NCBI GenBank assembly: GCA_000720375.1
Contig: JOAA01000010.1
Coordinates: 124,001-188,000, forward strand
Length of the DNA stretch: 64,000 nucleotides
Direction: 5' to 3'
DNA from: Rhodococcus rhodnii
GTDB lineage: Bacteria; Actinomycetota; Actinomycetes; Mycobacteriales; Pseudonocardiaceae
Shown: one piece after another, positions 13,036 to 21,907 of the stretch
How the letters are laid out: every line of letters begins with the position of its first letter
Numbering within the stretch: position 1 is the first letter of the stretch
Position numbers and translations under genes: made by a program
The notes under the pieces: generated by a model
The model's input: the letters and a program-made list of their open reading frames with translations, nothing else
The model's database searches: none
What the model was told of the DNA's origin: nothing

Positions 13036-14814
13036 TCACTTCTTCTTCGGGCACACGACCTGCGACTCGGCGACCACCAGGTCGGCAAGTGCGGTGTCGA
13101 GCGAGACGGCGCGCTGAGTCACTGATGTCGCCGTCTTGACCGTGCTGTTCAGCTTCAACGAACCGACCGCCAACGGAATGGTGAGCGGGCCGGAGCCGAC
13201 CTTCACCGCTTCGCCGTTGATCTTCACCGAGCCGATCTTCGAGCCACCGGTCGTCTTGCCCTTGCCACACGTGGCACTGACATTCGACTCGATCAGGCCG
13301 ATCTCGACGACCTGGTCGAGCGCGGTGATCTTGACCGAGCCCGCCGAAGCCTTGGCGCTGTCCTTGCTGGTCTTCGCGGACAGGGCGTCGACCTCAACGG
13401 AAACAAGGCCGGCTTCCAGATTCGCCGAAGCCACGGACTTGCTGTCGGTCTTGCACGTCGACTTGGCCGGGTTCGCCGTCGCGACCTTCTTGTTGAGCAG
13501 CTTCACAGCGTTGGCAGTACACGAGTCCACCGTGACATCACCGTCGTCGTCCCTGATGACGACGGTGGCAGTGCCGACAACTCTGCCCTCTTGAGTGAAC
13601 CGCACAGCGAACGTCTCGTCGTACTCGTAGTTGTAGTCCTCGACGGACTGGACAACTATCTGTTTGAACGTCTCCTTGGCCGTGAATACGAGATCACCTT
13701 CCGCGGCGACATAGTCGGCACCCGCAGTCGCCGTCCCGTCGACGGTCTCGTAGTGCACCGTGATCGGTGTGGTGGGCGGCTGGGTCAACCTCACATTGAC
13801 CGACGCGGAGCTGCCCTCGTTGAGGTAGTTGCCTTCGACCTCCACTCCAGGAACCCGGATCGTGATGTTCTGCGTCAGTCCTTCGGGGGTACCGTTGATC
13901 AGGAAGTCCACCTTGCACCGGTAGACGCCTGCCGGCGTTCCCGGCTTGACCCCGATGGTCTCGGTGAACTCGACCGTCTGTCCACTCTGGACCTGCCTGC
14001 TCGCCGGGGTGATCGTGGTGGTCAACTGCGGGGCGCAGTCGGACACCCGATGCGTCACCGTGACGTCCAGGTTCTTGATGCCGTCCAGAATGGCGTTGGC
14101 CACGTCGGCCGCGGAACTGTCCGGCATCAGCACGCCACCGGTTTGTGCCGTGATGGTGCTGGCCTGGCCACGACCGTCCAGGCCGCCACCGTCCGTACCC
14201 GAGATGGGAACGGCGATGACCCTGACCTGCTTGCCCTGCAACGCGGTTATGGCTTGCTGCAGGGAACGCCCGAGACTCGGGTTCTCCGAGCGCGCGTCAC
14301 CGAACCAGGCGATGATCCGGCTGCTGTCCGGCCGGAACGCGATGGCGTCGGTGCCGATCCGGTAGTGCGCGTTGATGAAGTCGCTCGTCGGGATCCCGCC
14401 GCCACCGGCGTTGTCGATCCACCGCTGGGTCGCCGCCCGAACCTGCTCCTGGTTGTTGGTCAGAGCCTGGTTCACGGTGAAGACCTGCGCGCCGTCGACG
14501 TTGTGCTTGTACTCGGCGACCGCGAACCTGGCCGACGGCTGGGCCCGCAGGACCTGGCTGGTGATCGAGTTCGCGTTGGCCCGGACGTTCTCAAGGACGT
14601 CCATCATGCTGCCGGTGGTGTCGCCGAGCAAAACGATGTCGGGATTCGGCGGGACCACCGGCGTGGTCACTTTCTTGGTAACGGTGGCATGGCCGCCAGG
14701 ACCGATCGTGAAGTCCACAGACGGCGGATCCACCTGCGCGGGCGATGCCGGAGTCGTCAGGCCGGCGAACAGCGCGGCCGACACCACGGCGAGCGCCAGC
14801 GTTCTCGTGGGCAT
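13036..14814 (-). CDS. Secreted VWA/Calx-beta protein
   Basis: A 592-residue exported protein. It has a Sec signal peptide of about 26 residues ending near PASPAQ. A von Willebrand A domain (about 55-250) carries the metal site GDTTGSM and the stretch RIIAWFGDARS. A Calx-beta domain (about 330-425) has HYETVDGTATAGADYV. A C-terminal region of about 155 residues (SCTANAVKLL to VVAESQVVCPKKK) resembles the choice-of-anchor P family, with paired cysteines and alternating Lys/Ser/Ala-rich strands. There is no sortase motif or membrane helix, so it is probably loosely associated with the envelope. The MIDAS metal site suggests adhesion or ligand binding. GGAGG precedes the ATG. It is monocistronic and follows a hairpin-containing leader. 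Confidence 0.85.
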   Translation of the reverse strand: MPTRTLALAVVSAALFAGLTTPASPAQVDPPSVDFTIGPGGHATVTKKVTTPVVPPNPDIVLLGDTTGSMMDVLENVRANANSITSQVLRAQPSARFAVAEYKHNVDGAQVFTVNQALTNNQEQVRAATQRWIDNAGGGGIPTSDFINAHYRIGTDAIAFRPDSSRIIAWFGDARSENPSLGRSLQQAITALQGKQVRVIAVPISGTDGGGLDGRGQASTITAQTGGVLMPDSSAADVANAILDGIKNLDVTVTHRVSDCAPQLTTTITPASRQVQSGQTVEFTETIGVKPGTPAGVYRCKVDFLINGTPEGLTQNITIRVPGVEVEGNYLNEGSSASVNVRLTQPPTTPITVHYETVDGTATAGADYVAAEGDLVFTAKETFKQIVVQSVEDYNYEYDETFAVRFTQEGRVVGTATVVIRDDDGDVTVDSCTANAVKLLNKKVATANPAKSTCKTDSKSVASANLEAGLVSVEVDALSAKTSKDSAKASAGSVKITALDQVVEIGLIESNVSATCGKGKTTGGSKIGSVKINGEAVKVGSGPLTIPLAVGSLKLNSTVKTATSVTQRAVSLDTALADLVVAESQVVCPKKK

Positions 14815-14836
14815 TGCACCTCCCTCGACACTCCTC

Positions 14837-14876
14837 GTGAGTGGTTATCAGGCTTCGCACCCCGATAACCACTCAC
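14837..14876. repeat. 13-bp inverted repeat of the GTGAGTGG type
   Basis: GTGAGTGGTTATC (14837-14849) and GATAACCACTCAC (14864-14876) are perfect inverted repeats with a 14-nt loop, 23 bp upstream of the VWA gene start. The GTGAGTGG core recurs in the hairpin at 57369-57407, so this may be a dispersed hairpin element. Here it lies in the 5' leader and could affect expression. Confidence 0.6.
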
Positions 14877-15334
14877 CTGGGTGACGTGTGCGCTGCTGCG
14901 CGAGGAGTATGCCCTTTTGGGCAGCCGAACGGACCGGAAACGGCTTTATGAAGCCAAAACGGTACCAACGCGGGGTGGGCCAACTGGACCACCCGAACGT
15001 GTCACGGAAGCCAGAACTGTCGGACCGTTCTGGTTGACTTAAATCAAGGGCTCCCCTGGATGGCGGGGTTTGGCGGTATTTCACGGGAGTTGTCGGTTCG
15101 AGGGGCGAACGCCAAGCGGGCTTGACTTGAGTTGGTTCCCGGTTGGGCAAGCGTGACACCGTTGCGCTGCAGCATCATGGCGCCCCTCGGCCGCGTGCGT
15201 GGAGTCGCGGGTGGTCAAGCGATCGTGTGACAGCACCTCGGCGGTACGGCCTCGGCTTCCAGCACGGTTTGCTGAGCGCTCGGCCACCCCACTACGAACG
15301 CCAGTCAGGACTGGCTGCCTCCTTTGATCCACTT
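14877..15334. other. Intergenic gap without recognisable genes
   Basis: About 460 bp between the VWA gene and the nrdB terminator. Both strands give only short frames with no matching motifs. It must hold the VWA promoter, but I cannot identify it with confidence. Confidence 0.5.
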
Positions 15335-15365
15335 GATCAGGGCTCCGCCCAGCGGAGCCCTGATC
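15335..15365 (-). terminator. 13-bp terminator hairpin of nrdAB
   Basis: GATCAGGGCTCCG (15335-15347) and CGGAGCCCTGATC (15353-15365) form a perfect stem with a 5-nt loop, six bases beyond the nrdB stop codon. Confidence 0.85.
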
Positions 15366-15370
15366 TTGTG

Positions 15371-16426
15371 TCAGTTCCAGTCGAGGCTGGCGCCGCTGGC
15401 GTACTCGGTCACCCGGGTTTCGAAGAAGTTCTTCTCCTTCTTCAGGTCCATCGCCTCCGACATCCACGGGAACGGGTTCTCAGCCTGCCCGAAGACCGGC
15501 TTGAGGCCCAGCTGCGCGCACCGACGATTGGTGATGAAGTGCATGTACTGCTCGCACAGATCCGCGTTCAGGCCGAGCAGGCCGTTGGGCATGGTGTCGC
15601 GGCCGTAGGCCACTTCCAGCTCGCATGCCTCGCCGAGCATCGTGCGGATCTCGGCCTGGAACTCGTCGGTCCACAGGTGGGGGTTCTCGATTTTGATCTG
15701 GTTGATCGCGTCGATGCCGAAGTTCAGGTGGATCGACTCGTCGCGCAGGATGTACTGGTACTGCTCCGCTATTCCGACCATCTTGTTGCGTCGGCCGAGC
15801 GAGAGGATCTGGGCGAAGCCGGTGTAGAACCACATTCCTTCGAAGACCACGTAGAACGCGACCAGGTCGCGCAGGAACGCCTTGTCGTTCTCCGGGGTTC
15901 CGGTCTTGAAGGTGGGGTCTTCGAGGTTGCGGGTGTAGTCCAGCGCCCACGCGGCTTTGTCGGTGATCGACGGGACCTCGCGGTACATGTTGAACAGCTC
16001 GCCCTCGTCCAGGCCGAGCGATTCACAGATGTACTCGAAGGTGTGAGTGTGCACTGCTTCTTCGAAGGCCTGGCGCAGCAGGTACTGACGGCATTCCGGG
16101 TTGGTCAGGTGCCGGTACACCGCGAGCACGATGTTGTTGGCCACCAACGACTCCGAGGTCGCGAAGAAGCCCAGGTTTCGCTTGATCGTGTGACGTTCAT
16201 CGGCCGTCAGACCATCGGGCGAACGCCACAGCGCGATGTCCGCCTGCATCGACACCTCGGTGGGCATCCAGTGGTTGGCGCACCCGGCCAGGTATTTGTC
16301 CCATGCCCACTGGTATTTCAGCGGCAGCAACTGGTTCACGTCGGCGCGCGCGTTGATCATCGCCTTGTCTTCGACGTCGACACGGGACGCGCCTCGCTCG
16401 ATCAAGGGCTCATTCGTGACAGTCAC
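15371..16426 (-). CDS. nrdB: Ribonucleotide reductase small subunit, class Ic signature
   Basis: This 351-residue R2 ferritin-like subunit supplies the oxidant that starts ribonucleotide reduction in NrdA. Metal ligands read E92, E123, H126, E196, E230 and H233. The residue equivalent to the radical tyrosine of E. coli R2 is F130, in [12 protein letters not shown]. The first ligand is Glu, not Asp, and every position is offset by exactly +3 from Chlamydia trachomatis R2 (E89, E120, H123, F127, E193, E227, H230). Y132 matches the chlamydial relay residue Y129. This predicts a Mn(IV)/Fe(III) cofactor without a tyrosyl radical. A C-terminal Tyr (342) is available for radical transfer. The GTG start overlaps the nrdA stop as GTGA. 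Confidence 0.95.
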   Translation of the reverse strand: MTVTNEPLIERGASRVDVEDKAMINARADVNQLLPLKYQWAWDKYLAGCANHWMPTEVSMQADIALWRSPDGLTADERHTIKRNLGFFATSESLVANNIVLAVYRHLTNPECRQYLLRQAFEEAVHTHTFEYICESLGLDEGELFNMYREVPSITDKAAWALDYTRNLEDPTFKTGTPENDKAFLRDLVAFYVVFEGMWFYTGFAQILSLGRRNKMVGIAEQYQYILRDESIHLNFGIDAINQIKIENPHLWTDEFQAEIRTMLGEACELEVAYGRDTMPNGLLGLNADLCEQYMHFITNRRCAQLGLKPVFGQAENPFPWMSEAMDLKKEKNFFETRVTEYASGASLDWN

Positions 16427-19400
16427 TGGCAGGCCTCGCAGTCGGGATCAGTGATCGAGCAGGCTGCGGGTTCGACCGCGACGGCGTTGAGTTTTCCGTC
16501 GGTGCCCTGCAGCGTGCTCTTCTCGACGTGGGTGGCGCTCTGCGAGCGCAGGTAATAGGTGGTCTTCAGGCCTTTTCGCCAGGCAAGGCGGTAGAGCGCG
16601 TCCAGCTTGCGGCCGCTCGGCGCGGAGATGTACAGGTTCAGCGACTGCGCCTGGTCGATCCACTTCTGCCTGCGCGAGGCCGCCTCGATCAGCCAGTCGC
16701 TGGAGATCTCGAACGCCGTGGCGTACAACGCTTTCAGGTCACTGGGAATTCGCTCGATCGGGGTCAGTGCACCGTCGTGGAGCTTCAGGTCGGCGACCAT
16801 CCGTGCGTCCCACAGGCCGCGTTCCTTCAGATCCCGCACCAGCGCCGCGTTCACCACGGTGAAGTCACCCGACATGTTGGACTTCACGAACAGGTTGCGG
16901 TACAGCGGTTCGATCGACTGGCCGACGCCGCAGATGTTCGAGATCGTCGCGGTCGGCGCGATCGCCATGATGTTCGAGTTGCGCACGCCTTTGCGCACGC
17001 GTTCCCTGACCAGCGCCCAGTCCAGCGTGGACGTCGTGGACATCTCCGCGTGCTCGCCGAGGTGGGCGACCGAGTCGATGGGCAGGATCCCCTTGCTCCA
17101 CAACGATCCGGCAAAGGATTCGTAGCTGCCACGTTCCTCGGCCAAATCAGCCGATGCGGTGATCGCGTAGTAGCTGATCTCCTCCATGCTGCGGTCGGCG
17201 AAGTCCACCGCTTCGGGCGAAGCCAGTGGAACTCGCAGCGTGAACAGCGAATCGGCGAAGCCCATCATGCCGAGGCCGATCGGCCGGTGCCGCAGGTTGG
17301 ACCGACGTGCTTCCGGGATCGTGTAGAAGTTGATGTCGATCACGTTGTCCAGCATGCGGACGGCCGTCCGCACGGTCCGCTCCAGCCGTGCGTGGTCGAT
17401 ACCTTCGGGCGAAACGTGATTCGCCAGATTGACTGAACCGAGGTTGCACACAGCGACCTCGTCCGCGCTGGTGTTCAACGTGATCTCGGTGCACAGGTTC
17501 GACGAGTGCACGACACCGGAGTGCTGCTGTGGCGACCGCAGGTTGCACGGGTCCTTGAACGTGATCCACGGATGCCCGGTCTCGAACAGCATCGTCAGCA
17601 TCCGCCGCCACAAGTCGACCGCACGCACGCGCCGGAACACCCGGATTTCGCCACGATCGGCTGATTCTTCGTAGGCACGGTATTTGCGCGCGAAGGCCGG
17701 ACCGTACGAGTCGTGCAGGTCAGGAACCTCGTCCGGGGAGAACAGCGTCCACTGCTCGTCGGCTTCCACCCGCCGCATGAACTCGTCCGGCACCCAGTTC
17801 GCCGTGTTCATGTCGTGCGTACGACGCCGGTCGTCGCCCGTGTTCTTGCGCAGGTCAAGGAATTCCTCGACATCGATGTGCCAGGTTTCCAAGTAAGCGC
17901 AGGCAGCGCCCTTCCGCTTGCCACCATTGTGGGCAAGTCCAGCCGCGGTCATGTAGGACTCGTCTGCTTCGACCTTCAAGTCGAAGACCCTTGGGACAAC
18001 CTCGGTTTGCCGCACCTCACGTACTCGGGAGTAGACCATCCCACCGTGCTCGACCCAGTTCCGTTTGACCAGTGGGCGGCAGCCGACGAGCTCGGCAACA
18101 CCAGGAACTGCGGGCACGCGAATGTCGAAGGCCTTCACAACCGGGGAGAAGGTCATCCGTGAGCCGTCGGACCGTGTGCCCACATGATCCTGCTGTCGTT
18201 CGCGGTACTGGCCAGCTGACGGGACGCCCAACCGAAGCAGCTGGTAACGAATGCCTGCGGCCAGCGGCTGGGAAGTCGTCGTGAAATAGATCTCGACCCC
18301 ACGCGACACACCGCCGTCAGTCTCCAGCAGACCCTTCAGCAACATCCGTGTCTGCATGTGAGGCAGGTGCGAGAACCTGCGTGCGATCCGCTTCTTCTTG
18401 TTCCCGTCGTACAGGTCCTCATAGGTGAACGGCAGAGTCGGGTCGCCTGCTCCCGTGATCCGGCCGGTCACCGAGTCACGACGCACTCCGCGGCGGAACG
18501 CCCAGTGAATCTGCAGACAGGTCTCATCCCTGCCAGACTCCCAGAAATGGATTCCGTGTGCCGAGAGGTAGCTACGAACGAATTCGAGGTGTGTGTCCAG
18601 CTCAGGGTTGCCCGACACACCCCACTGTTGGCCGTCCTTCGATAGATGCCCATCGCCAAGCAGGATGCCGTACAGCCGTGCATCGTCCTCGGTGAATTCG
18701 TGAACGGGCACGACTTCCTTGGGAACGACCTGGGCTACATAGTCGCCTTCCTCCAGATTGCCCGCATCCACCCACTCAGGTTGGACCTTGCCATCTGCCA
18801 GCCATTTGAGAGTTCGCGCACTGTCCTGGCCCACCGGCACGCCCTTGATCGCGTAGAAAGGGTGTCCCGCGGTGACCTTCAGTGCCTCGACGGAGTGCTT
18901 GACGTTGACCTCGACCATCGGATCCACCTGGTCGTAGGCGAAAACCTCAGTCACTTCGCGGTAACTGCCACTGACCCCGAGTACCAGGTCGCCAACCTGG
19001 ACATCCTGAATCGACCGTGCCCCGTCTGCCGTGTACACCGACGTTTCAGGGGCGAAACACTGGTTCACGGCCACTGTGGTGTCGTTGGCGATCTTCAGGA
19101 ACGGGACGACGCCCTGGGACTGGCCGTTGGTGCCTTTGATGTGGGCGCCCATGCCACGCACCGGTGTCCAGTCGTTGCCAAGGCCGCCGGAGTACTTGGC
19201 GAGCAGGGCGTTGTTGCGATATCCCTGGAAGATGCCGTTCAGGTCATCGTCCACAGTGGTCAGGAAGCACGATGACAGCTGTGGCCGGGTCGTTCCCGAG
19301 TTGAACAGGGTCGGGGTCGAGCACATGAAGTCGAAGCTGGACAGCAGCTCGTAGAACTGGATCGCGCGGGCTTCGCGGTCGTCCTCGCGGATCGCCAAAC

Positions 19401-19875
19401 CCATTGCCACACGCATGAAAAACGCTTGCGGTAGCTCATAGCGGACGCCTTGCTCGTGCAGGAGATAGCGGTCGTAGAGCGTTTGCAGGCCGATGAACCC
19501 GAACTGCAGGTCGCGTTCCGGCTTGATCGCCGCGGCGATCCGGTCCAGGTCGAATGTCGCCAGTTCCGGGTCGATCCGGTCGAGCTTGACACCCTTTCGG
19601 ATGTATTCGTGGAAGTACTTGTCCTCCGGAACAACTCCGTGTACTTCCCGTTTCAGCTTGTCCAGCAACAGTCTCGCGCACACGAACGAGTAGTTCGGCT
19701 CGGTCTCCACGAACGTGCGCGCCGACATGATCAGCGCGTCGTCCAGTTCGCGGTCGGTGATGCCCTGGTAGATGTTCCGCTCGACCTCGGCGATCACCAG
19801 TTCGGCCGCCACATCGGGCAGACCGGCGCACGCGTCGGCGACGCGGCTTTCAAATCCCACAGCTGTCGCAGTCAC
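16423..19875 (-). CDS. nrdA: Ribonucleotide reductase large subunit with intein
   Basis: The 1150-residue precursor comprises a 772-residue NrdA interrupted by a 378-residue intein (separate entry). NrdA reduces ribonucleoside diphosphates for DNA synthesis. It opens with an N-terminal allosteric-cone-like region. Core motifs include [51 protein letters not shown] and the redox tail DPDCEACQ, whose CxxC receives electrons. The frame is open up to 20025, but that reaches into the riboswitch. I chose the GTG at 19875, preceded by AGGAGAGG (19879-19886). The intein lies between Gln322 and Gly701 of the open frame, so splicing should restore NQ-GGKRKG. It is co-transcribed with nrdB and governed by a B12 riboswitch, as known for Streptomyces nrdABS. 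No third nrdS-like gene is present. Confidence 0.95.
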   Translation of the reverse strand: MTATAVGFESRVADACAGLPDVAAELVIAEVERNIYQGITDRELDDALIMSARTFVETEPNYSFVCARLLLDKLKREVHGVVPEDKYFHEYIRKGVKLDRIDPELATFDLDRIAAAIKPERDLQFGFIGLQTLYDRYLLHEQGVRYELPQAFFMRVAMGLAIREDDREARAIQFYELLSSFDFMCSTPTLFNSGTTRPQLSSCFLTTVDDDLNGIFQGYRNNALLAKYSGGLGNDWTPVRGMGAHIKGTNGQSQGVVPFLKIANDTTVAVNQCFAPETSVYTADGARSIQDVQVGDLVLGVSGSYREVTEVFAYDQVDPMVEVNVKHSVEALKVTAGHPFYAIKGVPVGQDSARTLKWLADGKVQPEWVDAGNLEEGDYVAQVVPKEVVPVHEFTEDDARLYGILLGDGHLSKDGQQWGVSGNPELDTHLEFVRSYLSAHGIHFWESGRDETCLQIHWAFRRGVRRDSVTGRITGAGDPTLPFTYEDLYDGNKKKRIARRFSHLPHMQTRMLLKGLLETDGGVSRGVEIYFTTTSQPLAAGIRYQLLRLGVPSAGQYRERQQDHVGTRSDGSRMTFSPVVKAFDIRVPAVPGVAELVGCRPLVKRNWVEHGGMVYSRVREVRQTEVVPRVFDLKVEADESYMTAAGLAHNGGKRKGAACAYLETWHIDVEEFLDLRKNTGDDRRRTHDMNTANWVPDEFMRRVEADEQWTLFSPDEVPDLHDSYGPAFARKYRAYEESADRGEIRVFRRVRAVDLWRRMLTMLFETGHPWITFKDPCNLRSPQQHSGVVHSSNLCTEITLNTSADEVAVCNLGSVNLANHVSPEGIDHARLERTVRTAVRMLDNVIDINFYTIPEARRSNLRHRPIGLGMMGFADSLFTLRVPLASPEAVDFADRSMEEISYYAITASADLAEERGSYESFAGSLWSKGILPIDSVAHLGEHAEMSTTSTLDWALVRERVRKGVRNSNIMAIAPTATISNICGVGQSIEPLYRNLFVKSNMSGDFTVVNAALVRDLKERGLWDARMVADLKLHDGALTPIERIPSDLKALYATAFEISSDWLIEAASRRQKWIDQAQSLNLYISAPSGRKLDALYRLAWRKGLKTTYYLRSQSATHVEKSTLQGTDGKLNAVAVEPAACSITDPDCEACQ
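17926..19059 (-). other. NrdA intein with LAGLIDADG endonuclease, +1 Gly
   Basis: The 378-residue insertion carries the full set of splicing blocks. Block A starts with Cys1 ([13 protein letters not shown]). Block B has TAGH. Block F is [14 protein letters not shown], followed by the penultimate His and terminal Asn (AHN). Two dodecapeptide motifs of a homing endonuclease are present, [11 protein letters not shown] and [11 protein letters not shown], each keeping its acidic residue. The residue after the terminal Asn is Gly (HN/GGKRKG), whereas class 1 splicing needs Cys, Ser or Thr there. The nucleotide sequence is unambiguous on this point. Splicing would have to use a non-standard route, or the protein is cleaved without ligation. 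The insertion site is a conserved stretch of NrdA, consistent with homing. Confidence 0.93.
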
Positions 19876-19916
19876 AGCCCTCTCCTCGCGAGCCCGACGG
19901 CCCAGAGTCCCCACAG

Positions 19917-19946
19917 AAAAAAGCACGGCGAAACCTGACACCGTGC
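19917..19946 (-). terminator. Intrinsic terminator (attenuator) before nrdA
   Basis: On the minus strand GCACGGTG pairs with CGCCGTGC (one G-T pair) across an 8-nt loop (19923-19946), directly followed by six T residues (19922-19917). It lies between the cobalamin aptamer and the nrdA RBS, the place of an expression platform, so B12 binding probably promotes termination here. Confidence 0.85.
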
Positions 19947-19989
19947 CGGCCTTCCCGCGAGGCTCCGGACACGCGCACGCCGGACGGCG

Positions 19990-20162
19990 CACGCATCGAT
20001 GGCAGGTCTTCGGACTCGCGGGCACCCATGCCTGGACCTACTGGCCGTCGCTTCCCAGGCTCACGCCCAGTGCTTCATGACGGCGGTCGTTCCCGCTCAC
20101 CGCTGCGGGGCAGTCCCGGATTCGCACCGGGTTCCCTTGTCGCATCGACGACGCAGACCCTA
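19990..20162 (-). promoter_or_regulatory. Cobalamin (B12) riboswitch upstream of nrdAB
   Basis: The minus strand contains the ordered conserved elements of the cobalamin aptamer. First is GGGAACCCGGTGCGAATCC, then GGGACTGCCCCGCAGCGGTGA (given here in two parts: GGGACTGCCC and CGCAGCGGTGA). These are followed by AGCACTGGGCGTGAGCCTG with GGGAAG, and the 3' end CCGCGAGTCCGAAGACCTGCC (core GAGTCCGAAGACCTGCC). A downstream intrinsic terminator completes the switch. In Streptomyces coelicolor the equivalent riboswitch shuts off nrdABS when adenosylcobalamin allows the class II enzyme NrdJ to work; the same logic is expected here. Confidence 0.95.
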
Positions 20163-20197
20163 CATGTAGTGCCCAGTCGAGGAACACACCCCCAGAT

Positions 20198-20539
20198 CTA
20201 CGGGCGTGTCGCGGGTTCGATCTTGGTCCCGACCTGGGCCGCACGGCTTTCTCCCCACGCGTACAGCGCTTCGAGAACTGGCCTGAGCGTCTCGTCCGCC
20301 AGCCGGTACGACACGGCGAGCGGCGCTTGCGACTCGACTGTGCGCTCGATCAGACCGGCGGCTTCGAGCTCGCGCAGTCTCTGAGTGAGCATCTTCTCGG
20401 TGATATCCGGCATCAATCGGCGTAGTTCGCCGTAACGCAGCGCGCCCTCTTTGAGGTGCGCGAGGATCACCACGGCCCATTTTCCCCCGATGGTGTCGAC
20501 TGCGAACTCGACCGGGCAGTAGTACCTTCGTGCGCTCAC
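20198..20539 (-). CDS. HxlR-family transcriptional regulator
   Basis: About 113 residues from the GTG at 20539. An upstream start at 20590 would leave almost no intergenic space and would run over the operator. HxlR landmarks are present: CPVEFAVDTIGGKWAVVIL near the N-terminus, LRYGELRRLMPDITEKMLTQ as the HTH, and AVSYRLADET as the wing. The Cys in YYCPV matches the redox-sensing Cys of HxlR proteins such as YodB, so it may respond to electrophiles or redox stress. It is divergent from a haemoglobin-fusion gene, with a perfect 12-bp palindrome between them. Confidence 0.9.
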   Translation of the reverse strand: MSARRYYCPVEFAVDTIGGKWAVVILAHLKEGALRYGELRRLMPDITEKMLTQRLRELEAAGLIERTVESQAPLAVSYRLADETLRPVLEALYAWGESRAAQVGTKIEPATRP

Positions 20540-20547
20540 GCACCAGA

Positions 20548-20559
20548 AAGTACGTACTT
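20548..20559. promoter_or_regulatory. HxlR operator AAGTACGTACTT
   Basis: A perfect 12-bp palindrome lies 8 bp upstream of the HxlR start and 33 bp upstream of the divergent haemoglobin gene. Its AGTA/TACT half-sites match the general form of HxlR-family operators, so it probably controls both genes. Confidence 0.7.
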
Positions 20560-20592
20560 GAACCGGCTTTGCCAAAGTGGTCGACTGCACCG

Positions 20593-21282
20593 GTGATCAC
20601 CGAGTACGTGCACTACGTCGTTGCGGCCGAGCTGACCGGAGACTTCGAAACGGCGTGTTCGAAAGCCGCGCGGGCGTTGTCCGCATCACCCTACTGCCGC
20701 ACCTATGACTTGTCCCGCAACGAGAACCAGTACACGCTTCGAGTCACGTGGGTCGCAGCGCAGGACATCCCTGAACTGGCCGATTACCAGCAGTTCGCGA
20801 CGGACAAGCGTCTGGAGGACCCTGTTGCGCTCGCGCCGACGTTGTTCGACTGGGCGGGCGGCGCGGAGGCGTTCGACAAGCTCTTTACCGCGTTCTACGG
20901 CAAAGTCGGGGAAGATCCTGTGCTGGCACCGGTTTTCGCCGGAATGAATCCGAACCACCCGAAGCACGTCGCCGCCTGGCTCGGTGAGGTGTTCGGCGGT
21001 CCGAAGATCTATTCGCAGCAGCACGGCGGCCATCTGCACATGATCTCCCGGCATCTTGGCCGTGCGCTCACCGAAGAACAGCGCAGGCGGTGGGTGCAGG
21101 TGCTGATCGACACCGCGGACGAAGTGGGTCTGCCGTCCGACGCGGAATTCCGGTCGGCATTTGTCGGATATCTGGAGTGGGGTACGCGGATGGCGTTGAT
21201 GTTCTCGCAGCCAGGCGTCAAGGCCACCGTCGCCGAACCCATGCCCACCTGGAGCTGGGGCGAGGTCCGCCCCTGGTTCTAG
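20593..21282 (+). CDS. ABM-like domain fused to group II truncated haemoglobin
   Basis: About 229 residues from the GTG at 20593. Residues 1-75 look like an antibiotic-biosynthesis-monooxygenase (ABM) domain: TEYVHYVVAAELTGDFE and CRTYDLSRNENQYTLRVTW. Residues ~95-215 are a 2-over-2 haemoglobin with FYGKVGEDPVLAPVFAGM, the loop PKHVAAWLGEVFGG and the proximal His region GHLHMISRHLG. Group II truncated globins handle O2, NO or peroxide chemistry, and ABM domains bind small aromatics or haem, so the fusion suggests a haem-based oxygenase or detoxifier. That is inference. It is divergent from an HxlR regulator, and its expression is probably controlled by the shared palindrome. Confidence 0.85.
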   Translation: MITEYVHYVVAAELTGDFETACSKAARALSASPYCRTYDLSRNENQYTLRVTWVAAQDIPELADYQQFATDKRLEDPVALAPTLFDWAGGAEAFDKLFTAFYGKVGEDPVLAPVFAGMNPNHPKHVAAWLGEVFGGPKIYSQQHGGHLHMISRHLGRALTEEQRRRWVQVLIDTADEVGLPSDAEFRSAFVGYLEWGTRMALMFSQPGVKATVAEPMPTWSWGEVRPWF

Positions 21283-21324
21283 CGCCCAGATCTCTAGCGC
21301 CAGATCTCTGACGCCCAGATCACT
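21281..21324. repeat. Three tandem ~15-bp repeats between convergent genes
   Basis: Three near-identical units (AGCGCCCAGATCTCT, AGCGCCAGATCTCT, GACGCCCAGATCACT) fill the gap between the globin stop and the pentapeptide gene stop. They resemble a small slippage repeat and form no convincing hairpin. Confidence 0.7.
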
Positions 21325-21907
21325 AACGCACTGTGAAACCGAGGGACTGCGCGATCGTCATGGCCTGTTCCACGCCGATGATCGCGCCTTTCACCTCGGC
21401 GTTCAACGGGTTCAGCGCCGAGATGTCGCTGCCACGCAAGTCGGCGCCGACCAACCGGATCCGGTCCAGCTGCGCGGAAGCCATGTCCACGTTGAGGAAT
21501 TCGGCTTTCTCGCAGTCGGCCGCGGTCAGGTCGGTCTCCCGCATCCGTACGTCCCGGAAGACGCAGTTACGCAGGTCCAAACCGGACAGAACCGCGAACG
21601 ACCAGTCGCCGCCGCGCACCCGCATCGGCCGCGTCGTGCATTCGGAGAACACGCTGCCGACGAGCTTGCACCCTTCGAATTCGGTGTCGAAAAGGTTGCA
21701 GCGCTTGAAAGTGCAGTTGATGAAGGCCGCGCTGGCATGCCGGGACGCGTTGAACTTGACGTTGCCGAACGTGCATTCCTCGAACGTGCTGCCGGTGTTC
21801 ACCACTTCGGTCATGTCCACTTCGAAGAAGGAACACTTTGTGTATGTGCGCCCGTCGAGTTCTTCGCCGTACCAGTCCTCGTCGCTGAACCGCTGCCCCT
21901 CAGTCAC
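21323..21907 (-). CDS. Pentapeptide-repeat protein
   Basis: A 194-residue protein made almost wholly of A(D/N)LxX-type pentapeptides in a right-handed quadrilateral beta helix. Examples are CSFFEVDMTEV, CTFKRCNLFDTEFEGC, LSGLDLRNCVF and RLVGADLRGSDIS. Qnr/MfpA-type members mimic DNA and bind gyrase, while many others have no known role; this one cannot be placed among them from sequence. The GTG start overlaps the stop of the upstream HTH gene by GTGA, so the two are co-translated. There is no signal peptide. Confidence 0.9.
   Translation of the reverse strand: MTEGQRFSDEDWYGEELDGRTYTKCSFFEVDMTEVVNTGSTFEECTFGNVKFNASRHASAAFINCTFKRCNLFDTEFEGCKLVGSVFSECTTRPMRVRGGDWSFAVLSGLDLRNCVFRDVRMRETDLTAADCEKAEFLNVDMASAQLDRIRLVGADLRGSDISALNPLNAEVKGAIIGVEQAMTIAQSLGFTVR

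Noticed and set aside
19876..20025. Upstream in-frame extension of nrdA to 20025
   Set aside because: It would translate the terminator and part of the cobalamin aptamer; the GTG at 19875 has a proper Shine-Dalgarno.
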